A model generated the notes under the pieces. The model was given only the letters and a program-made list of their open reading frames with translations. It ran no database searches and was not told where the DNA came from. The translations under genes and the position numbers were made by a program. 64,000 nt of DNA from Streptomyces sp. CB02009 (GTDB lineage Bacteria; Actinomycetota; Actinomycetes; Streptomycetales; Streptomycetaceae): assembly GCF_001905825.1 (NCBI RefSeq), contig NZ_LIVV01000007.1, positions 310,001-374,000 of the forward strand, in the 5' to 3' direction. Shown here piece after piece: positions 15,579 to 24,567 of this stretch. Numbering within the stretch: the first letter of the stretch is position 1; the number at the start of each line of letters is the position of its first letter.

Positions 15579-16565
15579 TCAGGCCTCCGCGTCGTCCGGC
15601 CACACCCCGATGTGGTCCTGCTCCAGTTCCAGGGCCACCCGGTGCTCCATGCCGAGGGCCTGGGTGTAGTCCGCCGGGAGCTGGAGCCGGCCCGCCCGGT
15701 CGAGCATCGCGTACTCCCGTGCCACCAGGGACTCCTTGCCCTGCTCGTCGACCTCGGTGCGGCGCAGGACCTCCGAGGAGGTGCGGCCGTCGCGGATGGC
15801 GACCGTGCGGCGGACCTCGGAGGCGACCGCCTGGTCGTGGGTGACGATCACGATCGTCGTGCCCAGCTCCTCGTTGGCGCGGCGGAAGGCCGCGAAGACC
15901 TGCTCGCCGGTGGCCGAGTCCAGCTCGCCGGTGGGCTCGTCGGCGAGGAGCACGGCCGGGTTGTTGGCCAACGCGACCGCGATCGCCACCCGCTGCTGCT
16001 GGCCGCCGGAGAGCTGGTGCGGCCGCCGGTCGCGGGCGTCCGCGATGCCCAGCATGGCGAGGAGCTCCTCGGCGCGCTCCGCCTTGTGCTTCGCGCGGCC
16101 CTTCAACTGCATCGGCAGCGCCACGTTCTGGGCTGCCGTCAGGTAGGGGAGCAGGTTGCGGGCGGTCTGCTGCCAGACGAAGCCGACGACCTCGCGGCGG
16201 TAGCGCAGCCGCGCCTTGCCGTCCATCGCGAGCAGATCGGCCCCGGCGACCCGGGCCGCGCCGGCGGTCGGCACGTCCAGGCCGGCGAGGATGTTCATGA
16301 GCGTCGACTTGCCGGAACCCGAGGCCCCGACCAGGGCCATCAACTCGCCCTCCTTCACGAGGAGGTCGAGCCCCTGGAGGGCCTGCACCTCCACCCCGTC
16401 GGTGGTGAAGATCCGGACGAGACGGTCGCAGGCGATGAGCGCGTCATGGCCGTACGAGGGCCGGTCGCGCCGGGCGGTCGCCTTCCGCTCCAGTTCCTCC
16501 AGGGTGGTGGGGTCGGAGGCGGACCCGGCCGCACCGGCCCGGATCGACGTGTCGGTCTTCGTCAT
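15579..16565 (-). CDS. ABC exporter ATP-binding protein (MacB/LolD class)
   Basis: A 328-residue ATPase. Walker A GASGSGKST, Q-loop in FVWQQTARNL, signature LSGGQQQRVAIA, Walker B AVLLADEPTGELD and the H-loop VTHD are all intact; the signature and the T-G-E-L-D after Walker B are typical of the MacB/LolD class that works with FtsX-like permeases. An N-terminal 45 residues and a 60-residue C-terminal tail (AREYAMLDRAGRLQLP..) extend beyond the core. The tail ends with a segment resembling AbrB-like sequence (DRAGRLQLPADY), seen in other actinobacterial members. The start overlaps the upstream permease stop (ATGA). Confidence 0.92.
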   Translation of the reverse strand: MTKTDTSIRAGAAGSASDPTTLEELERKATARRDRPSYGHDALIACDRLVRIFTTDGVEVQALQGLDLLVKEGELMALVGASGSGKSTLMNILAGLDVPTAGAARVAGADLLAMDGKARLRYRREVVGFVWQQTARNLLPYLTAAQNVALPMQLKGRAKHKAERAEELLAMLGIADARDRRPHQLSGGQQQRVAIAVALANNPAVLLADEPTGELDSATGEQVFAAFRRANEELGTTIVIVTHDQAVASEVRRTVAIRDGRTSSEVLRRTEVDEQGKESLVAREYAMLDRAGRLQLPADYTQALGMEHRVALELEQDHIGVWPDDAEA

Positions 16566-19507
16566 CGTGCGTCTCCTGCCCTGAGTTCCTTGATCGAGCC
16601 CTTGCGTCCCGCCCACCAGGCCTGTCCGGCCGCCGCCACCGCCGTGATCAGGACGACCGCGACCGCCGGCACCACCAGCGACCACGGGTCCGCCCGCAGC
16701 GGCGCGCTGTCCAGCGGGGCGAATCCCGGTGTCGTCGCGAGCGCGAGCCGGAACAGGTCGATGCCGGGCGCGAGCAGCGGCACCGTCGCCCAGCCGACGA
16801 GCGTGCCGCCGACCGCCGCGAGCACCGCCTGGGGCAGCGCCTCGAGACCGAGCAGCCGCCGTCCCTGCCCGCGGGTCAGACCCATCGTCCGCAGCCGCGC
16901 GAGGAGCGTCGTGCGCTCCGGCGCGCTCTGCATCAGCGACAGCAGGACGGCCACCACGGCGAACCCGGCACCCGCGCCGATCGCGCCCAGGTAGATCCGC
17001 TCGGCACCCGACTGGAGCGGCGAGTCCACGTAGCCGGCCCGCTCCTCGGCCCGCATCGACACCAGGAGCGCGTCGGACTTCGCCTTCACCACGGCCCGCA
17101 GCGCGGCCCCGTCCGCCGGACCCGTGACGAGCAGGGCCGTGTTCGTCCGGTGGGTGAGGTCGGCGGCGTTGACCAGCAGGAAGTCGGCCCCCTGCAGGGC
17201 CGGGGTGTGCGACCGGACCGCGACGACCTTCACCCGGAACACCCCGGCCGCCGACACGATCTCCTGCGGCGCGCCGCCGAGCCGCCGGGCGACCGAGGGC
17301 GAGGCGATCGCGGGCAGCACCCGCTCCGTGTCCGCCGCGGCCTCCTTGCCGCCCTGGCCCGTCGACGCGAGCAGCGCCGCCGGGAAGTCGCCGGAATCGG
17401 TCCGCCGGGCGAGCCGGGTGTACGAGCCGGGCTCGACGCCCACGAGCGCCGAGCTCATCGGCTGGGCGGAGGAGTTCCCGGGGGACGGCAGCGACACCCC
17501 GTACTCGATCTGCAGCGGCGCGACGTCCCGTACGCCCGCCGTCCCGCGCACCGCTTCGGTGAGGTCGGCCGGCACCGGGGTCCACTCGACCGAGCCGTCG
17601 ATCCGGGCGTCCGCTCCGGTGGCCAGGAGCGCGGCCCGGTCGCGGGCGTCGGCGACGCCGGCCAGGACGGAGCCGCCGAAGGCCGCCGTGGTCAGGGCGA
17701 GGACGAGCGCGAGCAGCGGCAGGGTGCCCGCCGAGGACGCGCGGCCGGCGCGGGCCAGGGCCAGCGGGCCGACGGCGCCGCGCAGCCGGCGGGCCGGTCG
17801 GGCCGCCCACCGCAGGGGCAGCGGATAGATCCGTACGAGCACCATGGCGGCGATCAGGCCGACGAGCACCGGTGCGGCGCTCACCAGATGGTCCCCGGAG
17901 TCCGCGGTGCCGCGGAGCCGCAGCGAGGCGACCGCGCCCACGGCCAGGACGAGCAGGGTGAGTTCGAGGACGGTGCGGCGCCGGGAGGGGCGGGCGGTGA
18001 GCAGGTCGTCGCGACCGCCGTGCAGCCGCGGGCGCCGGTGCACGACGACGGCCCGCAGCGGCAGGACCAGCATCGCGACGAGGGCGGTGGCGGAGGCGGC
18101 GAGGACCGAGGGCGGCAGCGGGATCCCGCCGGACCCGCCGTCGGCTCCCCGTACGGTCACCACCGCGAGGGCCAGGGCGAGGGCCGCGGCCGGTACGGCG
18201 ACCGCCGAGGTCTCGCCGAGCAGGCGCAGCCCGATGCCGGTGAGCGAGGCGCCCCGGGAGCGGATCAGGGCCAGCTCGCTGTCCCGGCGGGCCACGAACA
18301 GCCCGCCCGTCATGGCGAGGACGACGGCCGCGACCGCGCCGATGCCGAAGACGGCGACGGCCACGACCGGGCTGATCGCCTCGCGCATCGAACCGTAGCC
18401 GTCCACGATCTCGTCGAGTTCGGTGAGCAGCGCACCGGTGGGCCCCACGACCTCGCGCAGCTTGACCAGATCGGGGCCGCCGGCCGCCGAGTCGAGCGCC
18501 GCGCCGAGGCGGTCGGTGTCCCGCCCGGTGAGATGCCCGCTGGTGGGCATGTACCGGAAGAAGACCTCCGGCTCACCGGTGGTGGAGAGCATCGCGGGCG
18601 CCGAGCCGGGGGAGAGCAGCAGCGCTCCCTGCCAGTAGTACTTGATCTCGTCGCCGACCAGGGGGGCGAGCGCCGGGGTGCGGAGCAGCGGCTCCACCGC
18701 CCAGTACGGGCCCTCGGGGCGGCGCGGCTCCACGATCCCCGTGACCGTCAGCGCGATCGGTTCCGCGCTGACCCGGCCCGGTACGTGCACGACGGAGCCG
18801 GGCTTCAGGCGCAGCGCCTCGGCGGTCCTCACGGTCACCGCGGCCTCGGGTGCGCGGGCCGTGCCCGCGGGGAGGCGGCCCGCGCGGAGCGTGGCGTGTT
18901 CCGCCAGGTCCGACGGGGAGGAGAGGACGAACTCGGGGGAGATGCCGTCCGGCCGGGGCAGCCACGGGTCGAGCCCGTCGACCCGCTTGACCGTGCGCAG
19001 GCCGTGGACGGTCTGCTCCGGGTCGGTCCGCAGCGGCTCGGGCAGCAGGGCGCGCGCCTCGTCGCGCTGCTTCCGGAGCACGGCGGGGGCCAGGCCCGCC
19101 TCGCGGACGGGCAGGTCGAGTTCGAGGCCGGGCGGCTCGGCGGTCAGTTCGAGGACGCTGTTGCGGGGCGCGGCGGTCCGGATGTCGTGCCGCAGCCCCT
19201 CGGTCTCGTACGCGTCCACGGCGCGCGGCAGCGCCGCCGCGAGGTAGGCGGTGACGAGGACGAGGGCGGCGAGGGAGGCGGCGGCCCAGGGCGCGGTCCG
19301 CAGCCGGGTCCGCACCCAGGGCGCCACGGCGCGGGCGGGCTGCTCGGACCGGGGCGACCGGGGCGACCGGGACCGGGACATGTCGGGTGCCTTCCTGCGT
19401 ACGGCGGGTGTGTCGGGGGTCTTCTCCCGGATCGGGTCCGCGTGCGGGCCTTCTTGCGGACCCTCGTGCGTGCCCTCGTCCGGGTGCTCCCCGGCCTGGC
19501 CGGGCAT
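16562..19507 (-). CDS. FtsX-type ABC permease (981 aa)
   Basis: A large MacB-like permease. After a charged cytoplasmic N-terminus rich in Glu, Arg and Ser, the first helix is AAASLAALVLVTAYLAAAL. A big extracellular domain (to about residue 385) is followed by the FtsX four-helix set (AISPVVAVAVFGIGAVAAVVL.., a central multi-helix block, and a C-terminal FtsX core with GAIGAGAGFAVVAVLLSLMQ and LEALPQAVLAAVGGTL). The fold therefore contains two FtsX repeats. It overlaps the first permease by 1 nt (TGATG) and the ATPase by 4 nt, so the three form one operon. Substrate unknown; such exporters act on lipids, peptides or envelope stress. The start at 19507 is by coupling; a later ATG (MSRSRSP) is also possible. 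Confidence 0.85.
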   Translation of the reverse strand: MPGQAGEHPDEGTHEGPQEGPHADPIREKTPDTPAVRRKAPDMSRSRSPRSPRSEQPARAVAPWVRTRLRTAPWAAASLAALVLVTAYLAAALPRAVDAYETEGLRHDIRTAAPRNSVLELTAEPPGLELDLPVREAGLAPAVLRKQRDEARALLPEPLRTDPEQTVHGLRTVKRVDGLDPWLPRPDGISPEFVLSSPSDLAEHATLRAGRLPAGTARAPEAAVTVRTAEALRLKPGSVVHVPGRVSAEPIALTVTGIVEPRRPEGPYWAVEPLLRTPALAPLVGDEIKYYWQGALLLSPGSAPAMLSTTGEPEVFFRYMPTSGHLTGRDTDRLGAALDSAAGGPDLVKLREVVGPTGALLTELDEIVDGYGSMREAISPVVAVAVFGIGAVAAVVLAMTGGLFVARRDSELALIRSRGASLTGIGLRLLGETSAVAVPAAALALALAVVTVRGADGGSGGIPLPPSVLAASATALVAMLVLPLRAVVVHRRPRLHGGRDDLLTARPSRRRTVLELTLLVLAVGAVASLRLRGTADSGDHLVSAAPVLVGLIAAMVLVRIYPLPLRWAARPARRLRGAVGPLALARAGRASSAGTLPLLALVLALTTAAFGGSVLAGVADARDRAALLATGADARIDGSVEWTPVPADLTEAVRGTAGVRDVAPLQIEYGVSLPSPGNSSAQPMSSALVGVEPGSYTRLARRTDSGDFPAALLASTGQGGKEAAADTERVLPAIASPSVARRLGGAPQEIVSAAGVFRVKVVAVRSHTPALQGADFLLVNAADLTHRTNTALLVTGPADGAALRAVVKAKSDALLVSMRAEERAGYVDSPLQSGAERIYLGAIGAGAGFAVVAVLLSLMQSAPERTTLLARLRTMGLTRGQGRRLLGLEALPQAVLAAVGGTLVGWATVPLLAPGIDLFRLALATTPGFAPLDSAPLRADPWSLVVPAVAVVLITAVAAAGQAWWAGRKGSIKELRAGDAR

Positions 19508-22500
19508 CAGTTCTCCCCCTGGTGGCGCAGCGTCACGGCCGGGTCGGTGCGCCGCAGGGCGATCGCGGCGACCATGGCGAGCGGCAGCGCGGCGACGCCG
19601 ACGAGCAGCAGGGCCACCTGGCCGAGGGGCAGTTCGACCAGGACCGGAGGTACGGGCCGGGCGGCCTGGCCGGTCAGGACGACGAGCGGGACCACGGCCC
19701 GGGCCAGGACGGTGCCGAGTCCGATGCCGATGAGCAGGCCGATGCCGATGAGGAGTCCCTGTTCGGCGGCGATCAGCCGGGCGAGGCGGCGGCGTGGTGC
19801 GCCGAGCGCCCGGAGGACGCCGAACTCGGCGGACCGTTCCCGCATGGCGCCGGCCGAGCCGACCGCGAAGCCCACGGCGGCGAGCGCGGCGGCAGCGGCG
19901 GCGACCGCCATGAGCGCGGCGTTGGGGCCGGCGCCGAGCGGGTCGCCGAGCAGTTCGGCGGCGACCTCGTCGCGTACGAGCACCTGGGCGGGGTCGGCGT
20001 TGGGCCGGGCGCGCAGGGCGGCGGCGACCTCGTCGGCCCGGCCGGGGTCGACGGTCAGCCACCACTCGGTCGCCGCCACGGTCGAGGCCTCACCGGTGGA
20101 CAGGTACTGGTTGACGGAGGACAGGTCGAGGAGGATCGTGCCGCCGTCCTCGGGGGTGGCGACCGGGCTGCTCGCGGACGCGGCCTGGGCGCCCGGGCCG
20201 GTGGTGGGCAGTTCCTCGACGACGCGGGAGACGGTGACGTCGATCCGGCGGCCGCCGAGGGCGACCTCGATCACGTCGCCCGGCTTCGCCCCGGCCGCGG
20301 TCATGAAGGATCCGGTGGCGACGGCCGGGAGACGTCGGGGCGCCTTGGGCCCGGGGGCCTTCATGCGGACGGTGTACTCCTCCGCCGACCAGAACATCTC
20401 GCTCAGCGGCGTGCCGGAGACGGCGAAGGTGAGGACGTACGGGGCGGGGCGGCCGCCCGGGCCGGCGGCGCCGGGGACGCCGGAGGTGGGGACGGGGTTC
20501 TGGAGGTCGCCCTGCCTGGTCTGCTCGAAGGAGTGCGCCCAGGGGGCGAGGACCGTCGCGGGGGCGTGGACCTTCTCGGCGCCGTCCGCGCCGACGACAC
20601 CGAACCGCTCCGCGCGGAGGGTCTGGGTGCCCTTCGCGTCGGCGGTGATCTCTCCGGCGAACTCCAGACCGACGAGGGTGAGCAGCCCGGCGGAGCCGCG
20701 GTCGCCCCCGGTGCTGCCGGGGCCCGCGGTCATGGCGCTGACGTCGAGGGTCAGCCGGTGCGTGCGGCCGTCGTCGGGCAGCGTCCCCAGGGACCGTCGG
20801 TACGGGACGCCGGTCGGGTCCTCCAGGACCGCCGTGACCCGGGCGTCGCCCTTCGGCTCGGCGAGCCGCAGGTCGGCGGTGAGCGACCGGGTGCCGGCGG
20901 GCAGCGGGAGGCCGGGCCGGGTGGTGGCCTTGGGAGCCAGGGGGGAGAGGAGGGAGCGGACGGGGACGTCGGCGAGGTCGGGGCGGAGCAGCATGCCGTC
21001 GGCGGCGTTGCGGGTGTCCACGGCCAGGATGGTCGCGTTCCTGCCGGTCAGGTCCATGCTGGTGCGGTGCACCGGGGCGACGGCGCGGACGCCGGGCACC
21101 GCGCCCAGCTGCTCGGTCTCGGTGGGCTCGCCGGGGCCCGCGCTGAGGACGCGGACGGCCGCGCCGGCCCGGAAGTCGGCCTGGTCGCGCTGCGAACGCT
21201 CCCAGGAACCGCTCTGCCCGATGGCCAGCATGCCCATCGCGACGGCGAGGACGAGCAGCAGCACCGGTCCGGCGCCGCGCAGCGGCCGGCGGCTGAACTG
21301 CCAGCCGGCCAGGGCGGCGGAGAGGCCGCGCCCGCCCGCCGCGCGCCGCTCGGCCAGCTTGGCGGCGGGCGGCAGCAGACGCAGCGTCAGAACGGTGCCG
21401 GCGAGCAGCGCGAGGGCGGGCGCGGCGACGAGCACCGGGTCGATGGAGCCGCCGTCCCCGTCCGCGCCGAGGGTGCCGCCCGCGGCGGCGGGCCGCTGCA
21501 ACTGCCAGTAGGCGACGGCGGCGACGGCGAGCAGACCGAGGTCGGCCCCGGCCCGCACGGGACCGGGCAGGGAGGCCGAGCGGGCCTGGCGCAGCGAGAC
21601 GACGGAGCCGTCCCCGGCGGCGAGCGCGGGCGCGACGACGGCCGCGGCGCAGCACAGGGCGACGGCGGCGGCCACCAGCCACACCTGGAGGGACGGGGAC
21701 GTGTCGAGCCGTACGCCGAGGGAGGAGAGCGCGGACTGCTCGGCGAAGAGCCTGGTCAGCGGTCCGGAAAGAAGGGGGGCGGCGAGTGCGGCCGGCAGGG
21801 CGAGCAGCAGTGCCTCGGTGGCGGCGAGCCCGGCGATCCGGCGGCGCGAGCCACCGCGGGCCCGCAGCAGCGCGGTCTCCCCGGACCGCTCGGTGCTGAG
21901 CAGCCGGGCGACGAGCAGCAGCGCGTACGCGGCGAGGAGGATCAGCTGGACGGCGACGATCAGCAGGGTGGAGCGGGAGACGAGCAGGGACCGCTGGGTC
22001 TGCTCCAGGACGGTCGGCAGCGCGGTGGCCGCGGTGATCGTCGTGCCGAACCGGTCGGTGGCCCCGGCCAGCGCCTTCGGGCCCTCGGTCGCGGTGCCGC
22101 GCAGGGCGTCGATGCGGTCGGTGGTGAAGCCGGTGAAGTCGGCGGAGCCCAGCCAGGCCGTCTCGCCGGTGGTCAGTGCCCCGGAGGTCATGACGGCCGG
22201 GTCGACGAGCAGCGGCCCGTACGTCGTGAACGCGACCGTCCGCACACCGCGGCCGCCGGCCGGATCCAGCTGCCAGTACAGGTCGCCGGTGTCGGTGGGC
22301 CGGTAGACGCCGGTGACCCGGGCCTTCACCTTCCGGGCGTCGAGCCGGTCGGTGAGGTCGAGCACCGCCCCGGGCGCTACCTTCAGCCGCCGCGCGGCCT
22401 CCTCGGGCAGCGCCGTCTCGACGACACCGGCCGTGCGGGCGGCCGCGGGCCAGGCGCCCTTGACGAGGGAGAGCCGCGAGCGGTCGAGCGCGGCGAAGTG

Positions 22501-22860
22501 CGTCAGGTCGGGGTCGCCCTTACGGGCGGCGGGCGGCTGAAGGCTCCGGGGCAGCGCGTACGGCCCCGAGCGTTCGAGCCGTCGTACGGTCACGGGCAGC
22601 CCGTCGAAGGTCTGCCGCATCCCCTCCTGGACGGCCTGTTCGGCGTCCGCCCGCTTGGCGGCGGACACCTGCCCGCTCACGAGCAGGGAGGCGGCGGCCG
22701 CGGAACGCCCCCGCAGCCCCGCCTGGAGCGCGGCGTCCCCGATCGTCCCGGAGAACGAGGCGAGGGCGGCGAGCACCGAGGTCGTCAGGAGCACGGCGAG
22801 CAGTGCCGCGGAGAGCAGCAGCCGGTGCGCCCTGACGCGCAGAAATACGAACCCCGTCAC
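19507..22860 (-). CDS. FtsX-type ABC permease with large extracellular domain (1117 aa)
   Basis: First gene of the exporter operon. It begins with a short basic N-terminus and a helix (LLLSAALLAVLLTTSVLAAL), a large extracellular region (residues about 35-270), the first FtsX block (STLLIVAVQLILLAAYALLL, ALLLALPAALAAPLL), a second helix pair near residue 455 and 520, another extracellular beta-rich domain, and a C-terminal FtsX block (LMAVAAAAAALAAVGFAVGS, VALLLVGVAALPLAMVAAIA). Start GTG 22860 is preceded by GGGGGA. The 22861-23102 gap upstream should hold the promoter; no -35/-10 pair stands out. Confidence 0.85.
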   Translation of the reverse strand: MTGFVFLRVRAHRLLLSAALLAVLLTTSVLAALASFSGTIGDAALQAGLRGRSAAAASLLVSGQVSAAKRADAEQAVQEGMRQTFDGLPVTVRRLERSGPYALPRSLQPPAARKGDPDLTHFAALDRSRLSLVKGAWPAAARTAGVVETALPEEAARRLKVAPGAVLDLTDRLDARKVKARVTGVYRPTDTGDLYWQLDPAGGRGVRTVAFTTYGPLLVDPAVMTSGALTTGETAWLGSADFTGFTTDRIDALRGTATEGPKALAGATDRFGTTITAATALPTVLEQTQRSLLVSRSTLLIVAVQLILLAAYALLLVARLLSTERSGETALLRARGGSRRRIAGLAATEALLLALPAALAAPLLSGPLTRLFAEQSALSSLGVRLDTSPSLQVWLVAAAVALCCAAAVVAPALAAGDGSVVSLRQARSASLPGPVRAGADLGLLAVAAVAYWQLQRPAAAGGTLGADGDGGSIDPVLVAAPALALLAGTVLTLRLLPPAAKLAERRAAGGRGLSAALAGWQFSRRPLRGAGPVLLLVLAVAMGMLAIGQSGSWERSQRDQADFRAGAAVRVLSAGPGEPTETEQLGAVPGVRAVAPVHRTSMDLTGRNATILAVDTRNAADGMLLRPDLADVPVRSLLSPLAPKATTRPGLPLPAGTRSLTADLRLAEPKGDARVTAVLEDPTGVPYRRSLGTLPDDGRTHRLTLDVSAMTAGPGSTGGDRGSAGLLTLVGLEFAGEITADAKGTQTLRAERFGVVGADGAEKVHAPATVLAPWAHSFEQTRQGDLQNPVPTSGVPGAAGPGGRPAPYVLTFAVSGTPLSEMFWSAEEYTVRMKAPGPKAPRRLPAVATGSFMTAAGAKPGDVIEVALGGRRIDVTVSRVVEELPTTGPGAQAASASSPVATPEDGGTILLDLSSVNQYLSTGEASTVAATEWWLTVDPGRADEVAAALRARPNADPAQVLVRDEVAAELLGDPLGAGPNAALMAVAAAAAALAAVGFAVGSAGAMRERSAEFGVLRALGAPRRRLARLIAAEQGLLIGIGLLIGIGLGTVLARAVVPLVVLTGQAARPVPPVLVELPLGQVALLLVGVAALPLAMVAAIALRRTDPAVTLRHQGEN

Positions 22861-23102
22861 CCATCCCCCTGGCCACCCTGATCACGGTGCGCACGTCGAA
22901 CATGTGCCGAACGCTCCCGAAACTTCTCTCGGATGCTTTCAGAGTGCATGTGCCGCTGGAAACCGCTTGCGGGCGCACCTTGATCCGATCGTGACCGTTA
23001 TTCGGGGTTCCGACTCCGGAATGTGTCCGTCCGTGAGGGGGCTCGGTGAGGTGCTCGGTGGCGGGGCGGTGAGGGGCTCGGTGACGTGGCCGTGAGGGGC
23101 CG

Positions 23103-23510
23103 TCAGCCTTCGGTGTTCACCATCGACGCCGCCGCGTACGTCAGGTAGCGCCACAGTTCGGCCTCGTGCTCCGGGGCCAGGGCGAGGTCGTCCAGCGCCG
23201 CCCGCATGTGGCGGAGCCACGCGTCGTGGGCCGCGCGGTCCACGGCGAACGGAGCGTGGCGCATCCGCAGGCGCGGGTGGCCGCGGTGGTCGCTGTAGGT
23301 GCGGGGGCCGCCCCAGTACTGCATCAGGAAGAGTGCGAACCGCTCCTCCGCCGGGCCCAGGTCCTCCTCCGGGTACATCGGGCGGAGCAGGGGGTCCCCC
23401 GCGACCCCCTCGTAGAAACGGCGGACCAGACGGCGGAAGGTCTCCTCGCCCCCGACCTGCTCGTAGAAGGTCTGCTCCTGCACTGCTTCCCCGGGAATCT
23501 CGTTCACCAT
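23103..23510 (-). CDS. glbO: Group II truncated hemoglobin
   Basis: A 135-residue 2/2 globin. The start of helix A/B reads TFYEQVGGEETFRRLV, with the B10 Tyr expected in RRFYEGV; the proximal His is in RMRHAPF and the group II Trp (G8) in AWLRHM. YWGGP in the E-F region is also a group II trait. Members bind O2 and NO and protect against nitrosative or oxidative stress. It is transcribed alone, convergent to nothing on its left and divergent from the methyltransferase gene 82 bp away. Confidence 0.92.
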   Translation of the reverse strand: MVNEIPGEAVQEQTFYEQVGGEETFRRLVRRFYEGVAGDPLLRPMYPEEDLGPAEERFALFLMQYWGGPRTYSDHRGHPRLRMRHAPFAVDRAAHDAWLRHMRAALDDLALAPEHEAELWRYLTYAAASMVNTEG

Positions 23511-23592
23511 TCCATCGTCTCAGATGCCCCGCCCTAGGACCGGAGGACGAGGACCGCTCGCCGGGGCCCCCGGGCGGCGGGACAGTGGAGGC

Positions 23593-24567
23593 ATGGGTGA
23601 GCGGCGGGACGAGTTCGCCGAGGCCGGCGCGCGGGCGCGACGGGCGCTCGTGCGGGAGATCGAGGCCGAGGGCGGGCCGGCCGACGCCCGCTGGCGACGG
23701 GCCTTCGCCGAGGTCCCCCGCCATCTCTTCGTGCCCTACTACTACGTCCCCGGCACCGGCGGCTACGAGCGGATCTGGTCCGGCGACCCCGACCCCGAGC
23801 GGCGGGACCGCTGGCTGAGCGGGGCCTACGCGGACACCGCCCTCGCCACCCGGGTACGGGACGGGGAACTGGTCTCCTCCGCCAGCCAGCCCTCCCTGAT
23901 GGCCCTGATGCTCCAGGCCCTCGACGTCCGCGAGGGGGACGACGTCCTGGAGATCGGCGCGGGGACCGGTTACAACGCCGCCCTGCTCTGCCACGGCCTC
24001 GGCGCGGAGCATGTCACCACCGTCGACCTGGACGAGGAGATCGCCGAGTCCGCCCGGACCCATCTGGCCGCCGCCGGGTACCGGCCGACGGTGCTCGCCG
24101 CCGACGGAGCCCGCGGCTGCCCGGAGCGCGCCCCGTTCGACCGGATCGTGGCGACCTGCGCGATGCCCTCGGTCCCGAACGCCTTGCTCGCCCAGTGCAG
24201 ACCAGGAGCCCGCGTCCTCGCCCCGCTCTCCACCGGGCTCCTCCTGCTGCGGGTGCACGACGCCACCCGGGCGGAGGGACGGTTCCTCGCGACGTCGGCG
24301 TACTTCGTGGCGCTGCGGGGCGTCGCGGAACGGGTCCCGCGCCACGGCCCGGCCGGGGACGAGCGCTTCCGCTTCTTCTGGGGGCTGGTCGACCGGGCCC
24401 TGGACAGGAACGAAGCGCTCTCGCTCTGGCTGCGCGAGGGGCGGCCCGAGCGGGAGCGCTTCGGTGTGACGGTCAGCGGTGAGCGTCAGTGGGCCTGGCT
24501 GGACGACCCCGGAGGGCCGTACGCCTGGCCCCTGCTCCGGGAGGGGCTCAGCCCACCCGGATCGTGA
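23593..24567 (+). CDS. PCMT-like SAM-dependent methyltransferase
   Basis: A 324-residue protein of the protein-L-isoaspartate O-methyltransferase family. The family N-terminus is visible (FAEVPRHLFVPYYY), then the substrate loop SSASQPSLMALML (S-x-S-Q-P) and motif I VLEIGAGTGYNAALL. Post-motif I is TTVDLDEEI, and FDRIVATCA follows. The C-terminal 100 residues are longer than in Pcm and belong to the actinobacterial group used for repair of isoAsp or for peptide modification. ATG 23593 follows GTGGAGGC. The last 20 bases overlap the convergent FHA gene. Confidence 0.85.
   Translation: MGERRDEFAEAGARARRALVREIEAEGGPADARWRRAFAEVPRHLFVPYYYVPGTGGYERIWSGDPDPERRDRWLSGAYADTALATRVRDGELVSSASQPSLMALMLQALDVREGDDVLEIGAGTGYNAALLCHGLGAEHVTTVDLDEEIAESARTHLAAAGYRPTVLAADGARGCPERAPFDRIVATCAMPSVPNALLAQCRPGARVLAPLSTGLLLLRVHDATRAEGRFLATSAYFVALRGVAERVPRHGPAGDERFRFFWGLVDRALDRNEALSLWLREGRPERERFGVTVSGERQWAWLDDPGGPYAWPLLREGLSPPGS

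Noticed and set aside
17150..21511. A 1453-residue open frame on the plus strand
   Set aside because: It lies antisense to the two permease genes, which have clear membrane helices and coupled starts. The antisense product is Arg/Gly/Glu-rich without any domain, as is usual for high-GC shadow frames.
22861..23102. Small gene between the exporter operon and the globin gene
   Set aside because: Frames here are continuations of longer shadow frames; the gap is better explained as promoter DNA for the exporter.
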